Of a stretch of 34,126 bases of DNA, positions 25,562-32,927 are shown in pieces. Below the pieces are notes generated by a model. It saw only the letters and a list, made by a program, of their open reading frames with translations, ran no database searches and was not told the origin of the DNA. The stretch is taken from the NCBI GenBank assembly GCA_947630815.1, contig CANRJD010000001.1:1-34126 (forward strand). The letters are read 5' to 3'. The translations under genes were made by a program, and so were the position numbers. This DNA comes from an uncultured Akkermansia sp. (GTDB lineage: Bacteria > Verrucomicrobiota > Verrucomicrobiia > Verrucomicrobiales > Akkermansiaceae). Numbering within the stretch: the stretch's first letter is position 1; the number at the start of each line of letters is the position of its first letter.

Positions 25562-26455
25562 TTACGACAATTGAGCGGTAAGTTTGAAGTGGAGTTTTGC
25601 CACATCTCTCAGGCGAGAGGAGCCATGCAGGGCGACAAAGCGGCGTGCGGCATCCAGGACATGGGGAGCGCAGCCCAATGGAAGTTCGCACTTCGCCGCT
25701 CGGGCAGTCTTGTTCATCCACTCGACAAAACGCGCGCGCGCCAGAATAGAGGCGGCGGCCACGGCGATGTCCTGCTCGGCTCGTGGGTATTGCTCGAGCT
25801 GTACGGGCAGATGGTACTGGCCGAGTGCGCGACGCAGAACCCACTCATTGGCGAATTGGTCGCTGAGCGCGCGGGGGCAGGCGGGAACCTTCGCGTGCAG
25901 AGCAGCAATGACGCGGGCGTGCCCCCAGGCGAGGAGTTTGTTGAGGTTGCCCATTTGGGTGTAGAGATCATTGTAGCGGGCGGGACCGATGCAGAGCACT
26001 TCGAAGGCCATGCCGGGGAGGTTTTTAATTTGCTCCGCCATGTGGGAAATTTGAGCGTCACTGCTGATCAGTTTGCTGTCTTTGCATCCGATGCGCATGA
26101 GAGGTTCAGCGAGCTGCGCATCGGCATATACGCCCGCCACGACCAGCGGACCAAAGTAATCGCCCTTGCCACTCTCATCCACTCCGAAATGCTGGGAAAT
26201 GGGGGGGAGTTGTGCATCGTCGCTCGGCGTTGAAAGAGCCTCCGGCAGCATGAGACGCAAGAAATCCTGCGTGCCGCGTCCCTGCACAACCAGACGGCGT
26301 CGCTTGGCGAAATAGGACACATTCACATCCATCCCTTGAAAACTGAAGAGGGCGTATTCGCGCTGTTGGGGGCAAAAAGCGGGAGAAGAGTTCAGGCGAG
26401 CCTGGAGTTGTTGTGCCGCAGCCTCGGTCAATTCGCCGCTGTATTGATTGTCCAT
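25562..26455 (-). CDS. rnhC: Ribonuclease HIII
   Basis: RNase HIII cuts the RNA strand of RNA-DNA hybrids. 297 residues: an N-terminal TBP-like substrate-binding domain (about residues 1-80) and a catalytic domain starting at FGVDESGKGDYFGPLVV, where the D-E pair of the DEDD/DEDE site is visible. CKDSKLIS and the later AAASILARARFVEWM are also conserved. ATG 26455 is chosen over 26467 because a TTGACC-17-GATGCT promoter overlaps the longer start. No rnhB-type partner is visible. Confidence 0.92.
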   Translation of the reverse strand: MDNQYSGELTEAAAQQLQARLNSSPAFCPQQREYALFSFQGMDVNVSYFAKRRRLVVQGRGTQDFLRLMLPEALSTPSDDAQLPPISQHFGVDESGKGDYFGPLVVAGVYADAQLAEPLMRIGCKDSKLISSDAQISHMAEQIKNLPGMAFEVLCIGPARYNDLYTQMGNLNKLLAWGHARVIAALHAKVPACPRALSDQFANEWVLRRALGQYHLPVQLEQYPRAEQDIAVAAASILARARFVEWMNKTARAAKCELPLGCAPHVLDAARRFVALHGSSRLRDVAKLHFKLTAQLS

Positions 26456-26462
26456 GCCGCTT

Positions 26463-26491
26463 AGCATCTACCCAATTCGCATCTTGGTCAA
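26463..26491 (-). promoter_or_regulatory. Promoter of rnhC (near-leaderless)
   Basis: Minus strand: TTGACC (26491-26486), 17 bases, GATGCT (26468-26463), seven bases, ATG 26455. One base from the six-base rule seen at five other genes; the -10 box has a G at its first position. Confidence 0.55.
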
Positions 26492-26532
26492 CCCCAAAAT
26501 TACGCCTTTGAACCTACCAATTGGGCATGTTG

Positions 26533-26595
26533 ACACAAAAAAATAGGGCAAAGGCGTTTTTTTTGTGTGACAAATGACTGGAAATGCGCTATCTT
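26533..26595 (+). promoter_or_regulatory. HU gene promoter with an 11-bp palindrome over the -35 region
   Basis: GTGACA (26567-26572), 17 bases, TATCTT (26590-26595). Just upstream and overlapping the -35 box, ACACAAAAAAA (26533-26543) and TTTTTTTGTGT (26558-26568) form a perfect inverted repeat with a 14-base spacer, likely a regulator site or curved DNA. A leader of about 30 bases without an SD precedes the ATG. Confidence 0.55.
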
Positions 26596-26630
26596 ACGCA
26601 CAGCCTTATTCATCATAAAGCAAACACACC

Positions 26631-26930
26631 ATGTCAAAAACAATTACAAAAAGAGAGTTGGTCAACAAGATCTGCACCGAGCTGAATGGCAACCTCACCC
26701 AGACAGATGTGCTGGAGGTGATCCAGAAAGCGGTGGAGCTTATCACGGCTTCGCTGGGAGCGGGCGATCGAGTTGTGCTGCGTAACTTCGGCACCTTCGT
26801 GGTGAAAGAAGTGAAGGCCAAAGTTGGTCGTAATCCCAAGGATCCCGCCAAGGATGTCCCCATTCCCGCGCGCAAGGTCGTCAAGTTCAAGGTGGGCAAG
26901 ACTCTGAAAGAGACAGCCGCCAAGAGCTAA
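26631..26930 (+). CDS. HU/IHF-family DNA-binding protein
   Basis: A 99-residue nucleoid protein that bends DNA as a dimer. TKRELVNKICTELNGNLTQTDV begins the helical dimer core, VVLRNFGTFVV is the family-typical beta strand, and GRNPKDPAKDVPIPARKVVKFKVGK contains the DNA-binding arms (GRNP) and the conserved C-terminal strand. The family length is about 90-100. A specific assignment to HU or IHF is not possible from this alone. Followed by its own terminator. Confidence 0.93.
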   Translation: MSKTITKRELVNKICTELNGNLTQTDVLEVIQKAVELITASLGAGDRVVLRNFGTFVVKEVKAKVGRNPKDPAKDVPIPARKVVKFKVGKTLKETAAKS

Positions 26931-26956
26931 GACTAATTGCTGAAATACCATTCCGG

Positions 26957-26990
26957 GAGCGCAGTCATCCATGTGGCTGCGCTCTTCTTT
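26957..26990 (+). terminator. Intrinsic terminator after HU gene
   Basis: Arms GAGCGCAG (26957-26964) and CTGCGCTC (26977-26984), extendable by wobble pairs, followed by TTCTTT. It is the only classical terminator here other than the skp one, and sits 27 bases after the HU stop. Confidence 0.75.
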
Positions 26991-26991
26991 A

Positions 26992-27372
26992 TATCCACAT
27001 AGGACAAACGCATTTGGATGAAGCGAAAAAGTAGGGAAAATTCTCCATCGTAAATCGTCCATAGGCGTCGCCAAGCTCTCCCGCCACTTTGCAATTACGT
27101 CCGAGCATGGCTTTCAAAATTTCGCGTCGCTCCTGCTTCGCTCTCCTCCGCGCAACGCGCGCGAATTTTCAAATTGACTCACTGGCACCACCCTGCCAGT
27201 TCGCCCCTGCGGGGCAGCGCATCCGCGCTGTCCATACGCACTTACCGCCCGCTAACGCGTGCGCCCTCATCGGGGTCGTCGTGCGTGTTGTACATCGTAC
27301 ATCGTACATCGTACATGGGCCGCCCCCGTCTGCCTCCGTCGTACATGGCAAACGCATTTCCAATGCGTTTGC
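26992..27372. repeat. Intergenic repeat mosaic R12 (V module, inverted D3, hairpin before aroC)
   Basis: A V-type module (about 26992-27048, GGACAAACGCATTTGGATG reading with the HU gene), a short-type unit in minus orientation, CGCGC hairpins, D3 (27171-27290, minus strand; differs from D1/D2 at 2 of 120 positions), heptads, and a perfect hairpin (27347-27372, arms containing CAAACGCATT and AATGCGTTTG) directly upstream of the aroC promoter. No gene seen. Confidence 0.8.
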
Positions 27373-27383
27373 TGGTGTTTTCC

Positions 27384-27412
27384 TTGCTTATGTTGTAGTT
27401 CTGCGCTATGAT
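27384..27412 (+). promoter_or_regulatory. Promoter of aroC
   Basis: TTGCTT (27384-27389), 17 bases, TATGAT (27407-27412). ATG 27428 is 15 bases after the -10 box, giving a leader of only about 8-10 bases with no SD. Confidence 0.65.
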
Positions 27413-27427
27413 AAAGGCATCAAGAAT

Positions 27428-28525
27428 ATGTCGAGTACATTCGGAGAGCTTTTTCGAGTCAGCACGTGGGGCGAGTCCCACGGGGCGGGGATTGGCGTGG
27501 TGATAGATGGGTGTCCGCCGCGAGTGCCGCTCACCGTAGAAACAGTAGGCGCGGAGCTTGCCCGTCGGCGGCCGGGGCAGAGCGAATTGACAACCCCGCG
27601 CAAGGAAAGCGACACGCCGGAAATCCTCAGCGGCGTGAGCGATGACGGGCTGACGCTGGGAACGCCCATCGCCATTTTGGTGCGCAATGCAGATGCGCGC
27701 AGCTCTGCCTACGACGAGATGCAGCACACCTATCGCCCTTCGCACGCAGATTACACGTACGACGCAAAATACGGCATACGTGCGTGGGCCGGCGGTGGAC
27801 GAGCGAGCGCACGGGAAACCATCGGGCGCGTGGCAGCCGGGGCTGTGGCCAAGGCGGCGCTCGCGCAACTCTGTCCGAAGCTGGAGGTGCTGGCGTGGGT
27901 GGAGCAGGTGGGCGACATACACTGTACGTTGCCCGCGCAGCAAGTGCAAGCGTGCGTGGTAGAAGCCAATCCCGTGCGTACGGCCGATCTCGCCGTGGCT
28001 GAGGAGATGCAGCGCGCCATTACCGAAGCGCGCAGCAAGGGAGACTCCTTGGGCGGCGTGGTGGCATGCGTTGTGCGGCACGTACCGGTGGGGTTGGGTG
28101 ATCCCGTTTTCGACAAGTTGGAAGCCACGCTCGGTCATGCCATGCTGAGCATCCCCGCGTGTAAGGGGTTTGAGGTGGGGAGCGGTTTCCGCGCGGCTCT
28201 GCTGACGGGCTCGCAGCACAACGACGCATTTTACATGAGCGGCGACCAAGTGCGCACGCGTAGCAACAACTCCGGCGGCATTCAGGGTGGCATCAGCAAT
28301 GGCGAGGATATCCTGATGCGACTCGCATTCAAACCAACCGCCACCATTATGACCGAGCAGGAGACAGTGACGGATACGCACCAGCCCGCCGTTCTGCGCG
28401 GCAAAGGGCGGCATGACCCCTGCGTCCTGCCGCGCGCGGTACCCATCGTGGAAGCCATGGCGCGGCTGACGTTGATGGATCATTTGCTGCGCCTGCGAGC
28501 GCAGTGCGACTTTAAAACGCATTAG
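27428..28525 (+). CDS. aroC: Chorismate synthase
   Basis: AroC converts EPSP to chorismate, the last step of the shikimate pathway, using reduced FMN. 365 residues with the family's signatures in order: [25 protein letters not shown] at the start, [31 protein letters not shown], and [16 protein letters not shown]. All FMN-contact motifs are intact. A far longer open frame upstream (from 27089) is only repeats and is rejected. The stop TAG lies in the loop of an AAACGCATT-AGG-AATGCGTTT hairpin, giving the C-terminal FKTH. Confidence 0.97.
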   Translation: MSSTFGELFRVSTWGESHGAGIGVVIDGCPPRVPLTVETVGAELARRRPGQSELTTPRKESDTPEILSGVSDDGLTLGTPIAILVRNADARSSAYDEMQHTYRPSHADYTYDAKYGIRAWAGGGRASARETIGRVAAGAVAKAALAQLCPKLEVLAWVEQVGDIHCTLPAQQVQACVVEANPVRTADLAVAEEMQRAITEARSKGDSLGGVVACVVRHVPVGLGDPVFDKLEATLGHAMLSIPACKGFEVGSGFRAALLTGSQHNDAFYMSGDQVRTRSNNSGGIQGGISNGEDILMRLAFKPTATIMTEQETVTDTHQPAVLRGKGRHDPCVLPRAVPIVEAMARLTLMDHLLRLRAQCDFKTH

Positions 28526-28795
28526 GAATGCGTTTCTATGTACGAAGTACGATGTACGATTTGAGGAATTCGCGCGCGTTGCGCGGGGATGCGAAGCGGG
28601 GGGCGAGCGGGATGTCGTGAAACCGTGCGCGGGCGTAGTTACAAAGGAACGGGAGACGGCGGAGGCGCCTGGCGGCGCCTATGTACGAAGTACGAAGTAC
28701 GATGTACGATTTGGATTATAGCGCGCCTGCGGCGCGGGGATGGGGTGCCTGGCGGCGACTATGAACGATTTGGGGATTTTCTTTACCTTTGCGCC
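28514..28795. repeat. Intergenic repeat mosaic R13
   Basis: Hairpin over the aroC stop (28515-28535), heptads, a CGCGCGTTGCGCG hairpin, a short-type unit (TAGTTACAAAGGAACGGG), a GGCGCC-TGGC-GGCGCC hairpin, heptads, a CGCGCC-TGC-GGCGCG hairpin, another GGC-type hairpin, and at the end a V module that enters the 3' end of ybeY. No gene seen. Confidence 0.75.
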
Positions 28796-29290
28796 TTATT
28801 CAAGGGCGTTTGCCTTGGAGGTTGTCGCAGTAAATTGGACGGAGTCGGGGGAGCAAAGACAGCGGTTCATGAAGTGCTCTTGCACCGCGAAAAGAGCCTC
28901 GCGTTCTGCCGGTGTAGTGTCTGTGTACCCGTGCAGGTGGGTGAGACCGTGCACGATGTAGCGCAGGAGTTCCTCCGGTTCGGGGATGTCGTGTTGCGCG
29001 GCGTAGCGGGCGGCAGTCTCGTAGCTCACGATGATCTCGCCGTATGGAAAGGTGATGACGTCTGTGGCCGTCGGGTCATTGAGAAATTCGGCATGTACGC
29101 CTGCGATGGTGGCATCATCCACCAGTGAGACCTCGATATGTTGCAACGTGGAGAGCACGTGCTGCGGCCCGCGCGGGGCAGCCAGAAGATCCGGCAAAAG
29201 CTGCAGCAGGGCATGCTCGCAGGAGGATATCCATTGCTCCGTAGGCCAGGCCGGAGAGCCATGAAGAAAAATGCCGAGGCGAGGGATCAT
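28796..29290 (-). CDS. ybeY: YbeY-type endoribonuclease
   Basis: YbeY is a metal-dependent RNase involved in rRNA maturation and ribosome quality control. 164 residues: FLNDPTATDVITFPYGEI, then the zinc motif VHGLTHLHGYTD. The first two metal histidines are present, but the third position, usually His in GYDH, is Asp (GYTD). The start ATG 29290 overlaps the tadA stop (ATGA); longer in-frame starts would run into tadA. The C-terminus (KANALE) comes from a V-type repeat module, so the tail may have been replaced by repeat sequence. Third gene of an operon. Confidence 0.88.
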   Translation of the reverse strand: MIPRLGIFLHGSPAWPTEQWISSCEHALLQLLPDLLAAPRGPQHVLSTLQHIEVSLVDDATIAGVHAEFLNDPTATDVITFPYGEIIVSYETAARYAAQHDIPEPEELLRYIVHGLTHLHGYTDTTPAEREALFAVQEHFMNRCLCSPDSVQFTATTSKANALE

Positions 29291-29775
29291 AGCGGTTGCG
29301 CAGGTTGGTCCTGCTTTTGCAGAGCCCTCGCTTGACGAAAAAAGCCGCGAAATTGCTCGCTGCATTGCTCTGAGAGCACCCCACCCACCACCGGGCATTT
29401 GTGATTAAGCGGCGGATTGCTGTCCAACAGATTGATCCACCCGCCGCAGGCGCCTCCCTTCGGATCGGCCATGCCGAATACCACGCGGGAGGGACGACAA
29501 TGCACCAGCGCACCCGCGCACATGGGGCAGGGCTCTTTGGTCACATAAACCGTGCACCCTTCCAAACGCCAATCACCCACGGCAGCCTCTGCGGCAGTGA
29601 GGGCAATCATCTCCGCATGCGCAGTGGCATCCTTCAGCGTTTCCACCTGGTTCCAGCCGCGCGCTATGACCTTTCCTTCCTTCACAATCACGCAGCCACA
29701 CGGCACCTCACCGGCGCGCTCTGCCTTGGCAGCCTCCTGCAGCGCCTGCTGCATGAATTGCTCGTCCTCGGTCAT
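29287..29775 (-). CDS. tadA: tRNA-specific adenosine deaminase
   Basis: TadA changes adenosine 34 to inosine in tRNA-Arg(ACG). 162 residues with the cytidine/deoxycytidylate deaminase zinc site: HAEMIAL (His and catalytic Glu) and PCPMCAGALVHCR (two Cys). EVPCGCVIVKEGKVIARGWNQVE is the usual N-terminal strand; GGACGGWINLLDSNPPLNHK is a TadA/guanine deaminase region. A guanine deaminase role cannot be excluded from sequence alone, but length and NPPLNH favour TadA or a close paralogue. Lies 18 bases after the unknown gene and overlaps ybeY. Confidence 0.85.
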   Translation of the reverse strand: MTEDEQFMQQALQEAAKAERAGEVPCGCVIVKEGKVIARGWNQVETLKDATAHAEMIALTAAEAAVGDWRLEGCTVYVTKEPCPMCAGALVHCRPSRVVFGMADPKGGACGGWINLLDSNPPLNHKCPVVGGVLSEQCSEQFRGFFRQARALQKQDQPAQPL

Positions 29776-29793
29776 GCAGAGCAGCGGCAGGAA

Positions 29794-30291
29794 TTAGCGC
29801 AGCGTGATGCGGGGATCCGTGTCCAACACCTCCTGCAGCTCAGTCCAGCCATCCGGTGTTTGATTCTGGAACATGTGCAGGTAAAGAGAAACCGTGCCCG
29901 CCGGGTACTTCTCGAAGAGATCGTCCACACCCTTTTTCAGTTTTTCGGGGTCGAGCGAGTCGGGCAAATTGTCCACCACCCCTTGGCCGTTGTGCTCAAT
30001 CCCCAGCGTATTGAGGAAAGACACGAGCATGTCTGTATGTTTGCGTACCAGCCACACCTGCAACAAGTGATCGCCGATAGTTTCTGCCGGCTTCCATGCG
30101 AGCATCTTCTTGAGCCAAGCAAATTGCTCTGCCACAGGCTTCTGCCGGACGTAGAGGGGACGCAATTTTTTTAGCGCGGCCAACTCAGACACAGCGGCGC
30201 GATACACGTTGCGCTCCTGATTACGCATCCATTCCAAAAAGACGTTAAGCGTCTCTTCGTCGATCTTCTCAAAAATGGTATATGACTTCAT
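29794..30291 (-). CDS. Conserved-looking hypothetical protein, first gene of the tadA-ybeY operon
   Basis: 165 residues, soluble, acidic-helical: MKSYTIFEKIDEETLNVFLEWMRNQERNVYRAAVSE..., then WKPAETIGDHLLQVWLVRKHTDMLVSFLNTLGIEHNGQGVVDNLPDSLDPEKLKKGVDDLFEKYPAGTVSLYLHMFQ. It has no signal peptide or known motif that I recognise. ATG 30291 is chosen because the longer frame (from 30396) is U-box sequence. A weak promoter TTGCTT-16-TATGTT (30340-30313, minus) is possible. Confidence 0.75.
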   Translation of the reverse strand: MKSYTIFEKIDEETLNVFLEWMRNQERNVYRAAVSELAALKKLRPLYVRQKPVAEQFAWLKKMLAWKPAETIGDHLLQVWLVRKHTDMLVSFLNTLGIEHNGQGVVDNLPDSLDPEKLKKGVDDLFEKYPAGTVSLYLHMFQNQTPDGWTELQEVLDTDPRITLR

Positions 30292-30365
30292 GGTGTGAAC
30301 GGGTGCTAATAAAACATAAATTAGGGAGCTTAGCAAGCAAAAACATTGTTCCAACCCGGCAAATG

Positions 30366-30440
30366 CCACATCTGTCCCAAGAAAAAGCACCCCCAATGGT
30401 AGTCAATGGCACATCATGCAACATAATCCGTTAGTCATTT
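30366..30440 (-). promoter_or_regulatory. U box upstream of the gene at 30291
   Basis: Almost the same as the panC box: on the minus strand ACTAACGGATTATG, CATGATGTGCCATTG, CCATTGGGGGTGC, TTTTTCTTGGGACAGATG. It is the best-conserved pair in the window and lies 75 bases from the ATG. Confidence 0.55.
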
Positions 30441-30514
30441 ACGATTTATTAATAAATCGTACATCGTAAATCGTAAATCGTACATAGGCAACCGCATTTT
30501 CTAATGCGGTTGCC
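30441..30514. repeat. Intergenic repeat mosaic R14
   Basis: Opposed heptads, then a perfect hairpin of arms GGCAACCGCATT (30487-30498) and AATGCGGTTGCC (30503-30514), 13 bases before the tatA -35 box. No gene. Confidence 0.75.
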
Positions 30515-30527
30515 CTGGGTCATTCCC

Positions 30528-30556
30528 TTGACAGGATTCGCTCTGTCGCGTAGAAT
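30528..30556 (+). promoter_or_regulatory. Promoter of tatA (predicted leaderless)
   Basis: TTGACA (30528-30533), 17 bases, TAGAAT (30551-30556), six bases, ATG 30563. Same geometry as panC and znuA. Confidence 0.8.
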
Positions 30557-30562
30557 AGAAAC

Positions 30563-30835
30563 ATGCAGACACTTGCCTATCTCGGATCCCCCACCCAGTG
30601 GTTTATTCTGGCAATTATTTGCCTAGTTGTTTTTGGTGCATCACGCTTGCCGGAAATTGCCCGTAACTTGGGGAAAAGCTTGGGGATTCTGCGCCAGGCA
30701 AAACGCGATTTTGAGCGGGAGCTCATGAATGCCGAGCACCCTTCTCCCACAAATTCCCAAGACGACAATTCTCCGGAGGCGGAAGCTCAAGTTGCCCGCA
30801 ACACCCCTGAGGACTCAGAAAAGAAACAGGCCTGA
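30563..30835 (+). CDS. tatA: Sec-independent translocase protein TatA/E
   Basis: TatA oligomers form the pore of the twin-arginine export system for folded proteins. 90 residues: a single hydrophobic segment (about 11-25), then FGASRLPEIARNLGKSLGILRQAKRDFERELM, the TatA amphipathic helix with the FG-x-x-(K/R)LPE signature, and a long acidic, low-complexity tail. tatB and tatC do not follow, so the system is split in this genome. An intergenic hairpin follows the stop. Confidence 0.93.
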   Translation: MQTLAYLGSPTQWFILAIICLVVFGASRLPEIARNLGKSLGILRQAKRDFERELMNAEHPSPTNSQDDNSPEAEAQVARNTPEDSEKKQA

Positions 30836-30840
30836 GTACA

Positions 30841-31041
30841 CCGGAGCAAACGCATTAGAAATGCGTTTGCTATGCACGATTTTCGATGTACGATGTACGA
30901 TTTGGATTATAGCGCGCCGGAGGCGCGGGGGTGGGGCGCTTGGCGACGCCTATGTACGATTTGGGAAAATCGTGTTCGAAGATGAACGTGATTAGGTTTG
31001 ATCCATTGCCTGGAAAGCTTTTTCTACTTTTCCCACTTCAT
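30841..31041. repeat. Intergenic repeat mosaic R15
   Basis: Hairpin of arms GCAAACGCATT and AATGCGTTTGC (30846-30870), heptads, CGCGCC-GGA-GGCGCG hairpin, another GGCGCTTGGCGACGCC-type hairpin, heptads, and a V module (about 31016-31062) that enters the end of the following minus-strand gene. No gene seen. Confidence 0.7.
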
Positions 31042-31338
31042 TCAAATGTGTTTGCCCTGAGCCGAGTCCAGCTTTGCTTGCAAAGGGACCAGGTCCATAT
31101 TGTTCACCCATTTGGCAAGCTCCGCTTCGCTATATGAAAACATGGCATCCCCTGCAAGCATGCGTCCCAGCTCGACTCCGCTGATAAGCTCGCAGAGCAC
31201 GCTTGCATCGTTTCGTCGGGCACACTTGATTTCTCCGTTCCGCATCGCGAAAATGCCATCTTGCGGGCTGAGTGAACATTGCTCAAAAATTGCTTTTTTC
31301 AGTTGTTCGCGGTCGATGGTCATAGTCGGAGTCGTCAT
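31042..31338 (-). CDS. Small hypothetical protein
   Basis: 98 residues, hydrophilic, no signal peptide: ITIDREQLKKAIFEQ-type start, CARRNDASVLCELISGVELGRMLAGDAMFSYSEAELAKWVNNMDLVPLQAK. Family not recognised. A strong promoter six bases before ATG 31338 supports it being real and picks this start over an in-frame ATG five codons later. Its C-terminus (QGKHI) and stop come from a V module. Confidence 0.65.
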   Translation of the reverse strand: MTTPTMTIDREQLKKAIFEQCSLSPQDGIFAMRNGEIKCARRNDASVLCELISGVELGRMLAGDAMFSYSEAELAKWVNNMDLVPLQAKLDSAQGKHI

Positions 31339-31344
31339 GCGCGC

Positions 31345-31373
31345 ATTCTAGCGAAGCTTGTCCCGCCTGTCAA
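31345..31373 (-). promoter_or_regulatory. Promoter of gene at 31338 (predicted leaderless)
   Basis: Minus strand: TTGACA (31373-31368), 17 bases, TAGAAT (31350-31345), six bases, ATG 31338. A repeat hairpin (31386-31413) lies 12 bases upstream of the -35 box. Confidence 0.8.
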
Positions 31374-31380
31374 GTAAACG

Positions 31381-31611
31381 CCCGAGGCAAACGCATTGGG
31401 AAATGCGTTTGCCTATGTACGATTTTCGATGTACGATGTACGATTTGGATTATAGCGCGCCGGAGGCGCGGGGATTTGACGGAGCGGGAGCGAGGGGATG
31501 TGATAGAACCGTGCGTGGGCGTAGTTACAAAGGGACGGGGGGAGGGGACGCCTATTCATGATTTGCGAAATTTTCTCTATTTTTGGACTTTATCCAAATG
31601 CATTTGCCCTT
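31381..31611. repeat. Intergenic repeat mosaic R16
   Basis: Perfect hairpin (31386-31413, arms GGCAAACGCATT and AATGCGTTTGCC), heptads, CGCGCC-GGA-GGCGCG hairpin, short-type unit (TAGTTACAAAGGGACGGG), and a V module (about 31567-31611). No gene seen. Confidence 0.75.
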
Positions 31612-31630
31612 TATGATTTTGGATTTACGA

Positions 31631-31669
31631 ATTGTCAACTTGACAATCTGAGGAGGGATGGGGTATGAT
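31631..31669 (+). promoter_or_regulatory. Promoter of lpxK with palindrome over the -35 box
   Basis: TTGACA (31640-31645), 18 bases, TATGAT (31664-31669), nine bases to ATG 31679. ATTGTCAA (31631-31638), C, TTGACAAT (31640-31647) is a perfect 8-bp inverted repeat centred on the edge of the -35 box, a possible operator. Confidence 0.65.
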
Positions 31670-31678
31670 GAGGGCGGC

Positions 31679-32875
31679 ATGAAGTCACGCATGGATGAGC
31701 TGGAGGAGTGGGGGACGGATGTGATATTCAACCGAGCGCACGGATTTCGGGCGTGGAGTATGCGCTGTGCGCTGCGTGTGGCCAGTTGGTTTTTCTACAT
31801 CATCGTGAAGGTGCGGCTTTTCCTTTTTCGGCGGCGACTGTGCACGGTACATTACCTGGGAACATTTGTGGTGAGTGTGGGGAATATCACAGCGGGAGGG
31901 ACAGGGAAAACCCCGGTGGTGGAGCTTTTGGCGGGCACATTGGCGGCGCGAGGGCGGAAGTGTGCTATCCTGACGCGCGGGTACAAGAGCGAAGACTTGC
32001 CTAAGCGACAGATATGGAAAGATGTATGTGGAAGAAGGGTGCGAAATATCCCGAAGATAGCCAGCGACGGAAAGACTCGCTATCTTTCCCCGCTCTATGC
32101 TGGGGATGAACCGTTTATGCTGGCGCGAAATTTGGATGGAGTCGCCGTGCTGGTGGATAAAGATCGTGTAAAGTCGGGCATCTTTGCCATTGAGCAGCTG
32201 GGATGCAACACCTTGATATTGGATGACGGCATGCAATATCTCAAACTTCGGCATGAAATTGATGTGGTGCTGGTGGATTGCGGATTTCCGTTTGGCACAG
32301 GCGCGCTGTTGCCACGCGGCACCATGCGCGAGCCTCGAGGATCGTTGGCGCGAGCGGACTACATCATCCTGACCAAGAGTGGGGGCAAACCACAGGATGA
32401 ACTCATCGCAACCATACGCCGCTACAACAAGGTGGCCGATATTATCGTGACAAATCACACGCCGGATTACTTGGAAAATGTTTTCACCGGGGAGAGGATG
32501 CCGTTGACTGCGATCAAGGATAAGTACGTGGCCTGTCTGAGTGGCATTGCTCGACCGGAGAGCTTTGAGACGCTTGTGGAGCAGCAGGGAGCGCATATCG
32601 AGATACGGCGCCGCTACCCCGACCATCATTGGTTTGACCAGGCAGAGATGGAGGCCTTTGTGCAGCGCTGTGCGGATCGCGCCATCGATTTTATCGTGAC
32701 CACGGAGAAGGATGCCGTGCGTTTTTTGAAGCCGGAGGAAATGGATGTACCCCTCTTTTTCCTGCGCATCCGCATCGAAATTCTGCAAGGGCGCAAGGAA
32801 TGGGACCGCTTAGTGGATCACATCTGTGACCTTTCAAAGGCCCAGCCTCCGCCGGAGTGGGGGGATGTGCTGTAG
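31679..32875 (+). CDS. lpxK: Tetraacyldisaccharide 4'-kinase
   Basis: LpxK phosphorylates the 4' position of the lipid A disaccharide at the inner face of the inner membrane. 398 residues: an N-terminal hydrophobic anchor (about residues 31-50), the P-loop in VGNITAGGTGKTP (67-79), ILTRGYKS, GDEPFMLA, LDDGMQYLKLRHEIDVVLVD, LLPRGTMREP and TTEKDAVRF. All are characteristic of LpxK. The start is taken at ATG 31679, just after the promoter. The TAG stop shares its G with the first base of a GGCGCC hairpin. It lies far from lpxD in this window. Confidence 0.95.
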   Translation: MKSRMDELEEWGTDVIFNRAHGFRAWSMRCALRVASWFFYIIVKVRLFLFRRRLCTVHYLGTFVVSVGNITAGGTGKTPVVELLAGTLAARGRKCAILTRGYKSEDLPKRQIWKDVCGRRVRNIPKIASDGKTRYLSPLYAGDEPFMLARNLDGVAVLVDKDRVKSGIFAIEQLGCNTLILDDGMQYLKLRHEIDVVLVDCGFPFGTGALLPRGTMREPRGSLARADYIILTKSGGKPQDELIATIRRYNKVADIIVTNHTPDYLENVFTGERMPLTAIKDKYVACLSGIARPESFETLVEQQGAHIEIRRRYPDHHWFDQAEMEAFVQRCADRAIDFIVTTEKDAVRFLKPEEMDVPLFFLRIRIEILQGRKEWDRLVDHICDLSKAQPPPEWGDVL

Positions 32876-32915
32876 GCGCCTAGCGGCGCCTATGTACGAT
32901 GTACGATGTATGGTT
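32875..32915. repeat. Minimal repeat unit R17 between convergent lpxK and ankyrin genes
   Basis: Hairpin GGCGCC (32875-32880) - TAGC - GGCGCC (32885-32890), TATG, then heptads. It fills nearly all of the 52-base gap. The smallest complete unit in the window: hairpin plus heptads only. Confidence 0.75.
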
Positions 32916-32927
32916 GTGGGGCTGAGA

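Noticed and set aside
27089..27427. N-terminal extension of aroC
   Set aside because: The upstream part of the frame is D module, heptads and hairpin; chorismate synthase normally begins at MSSTFGELF and the promoter lies at 27384-27412.
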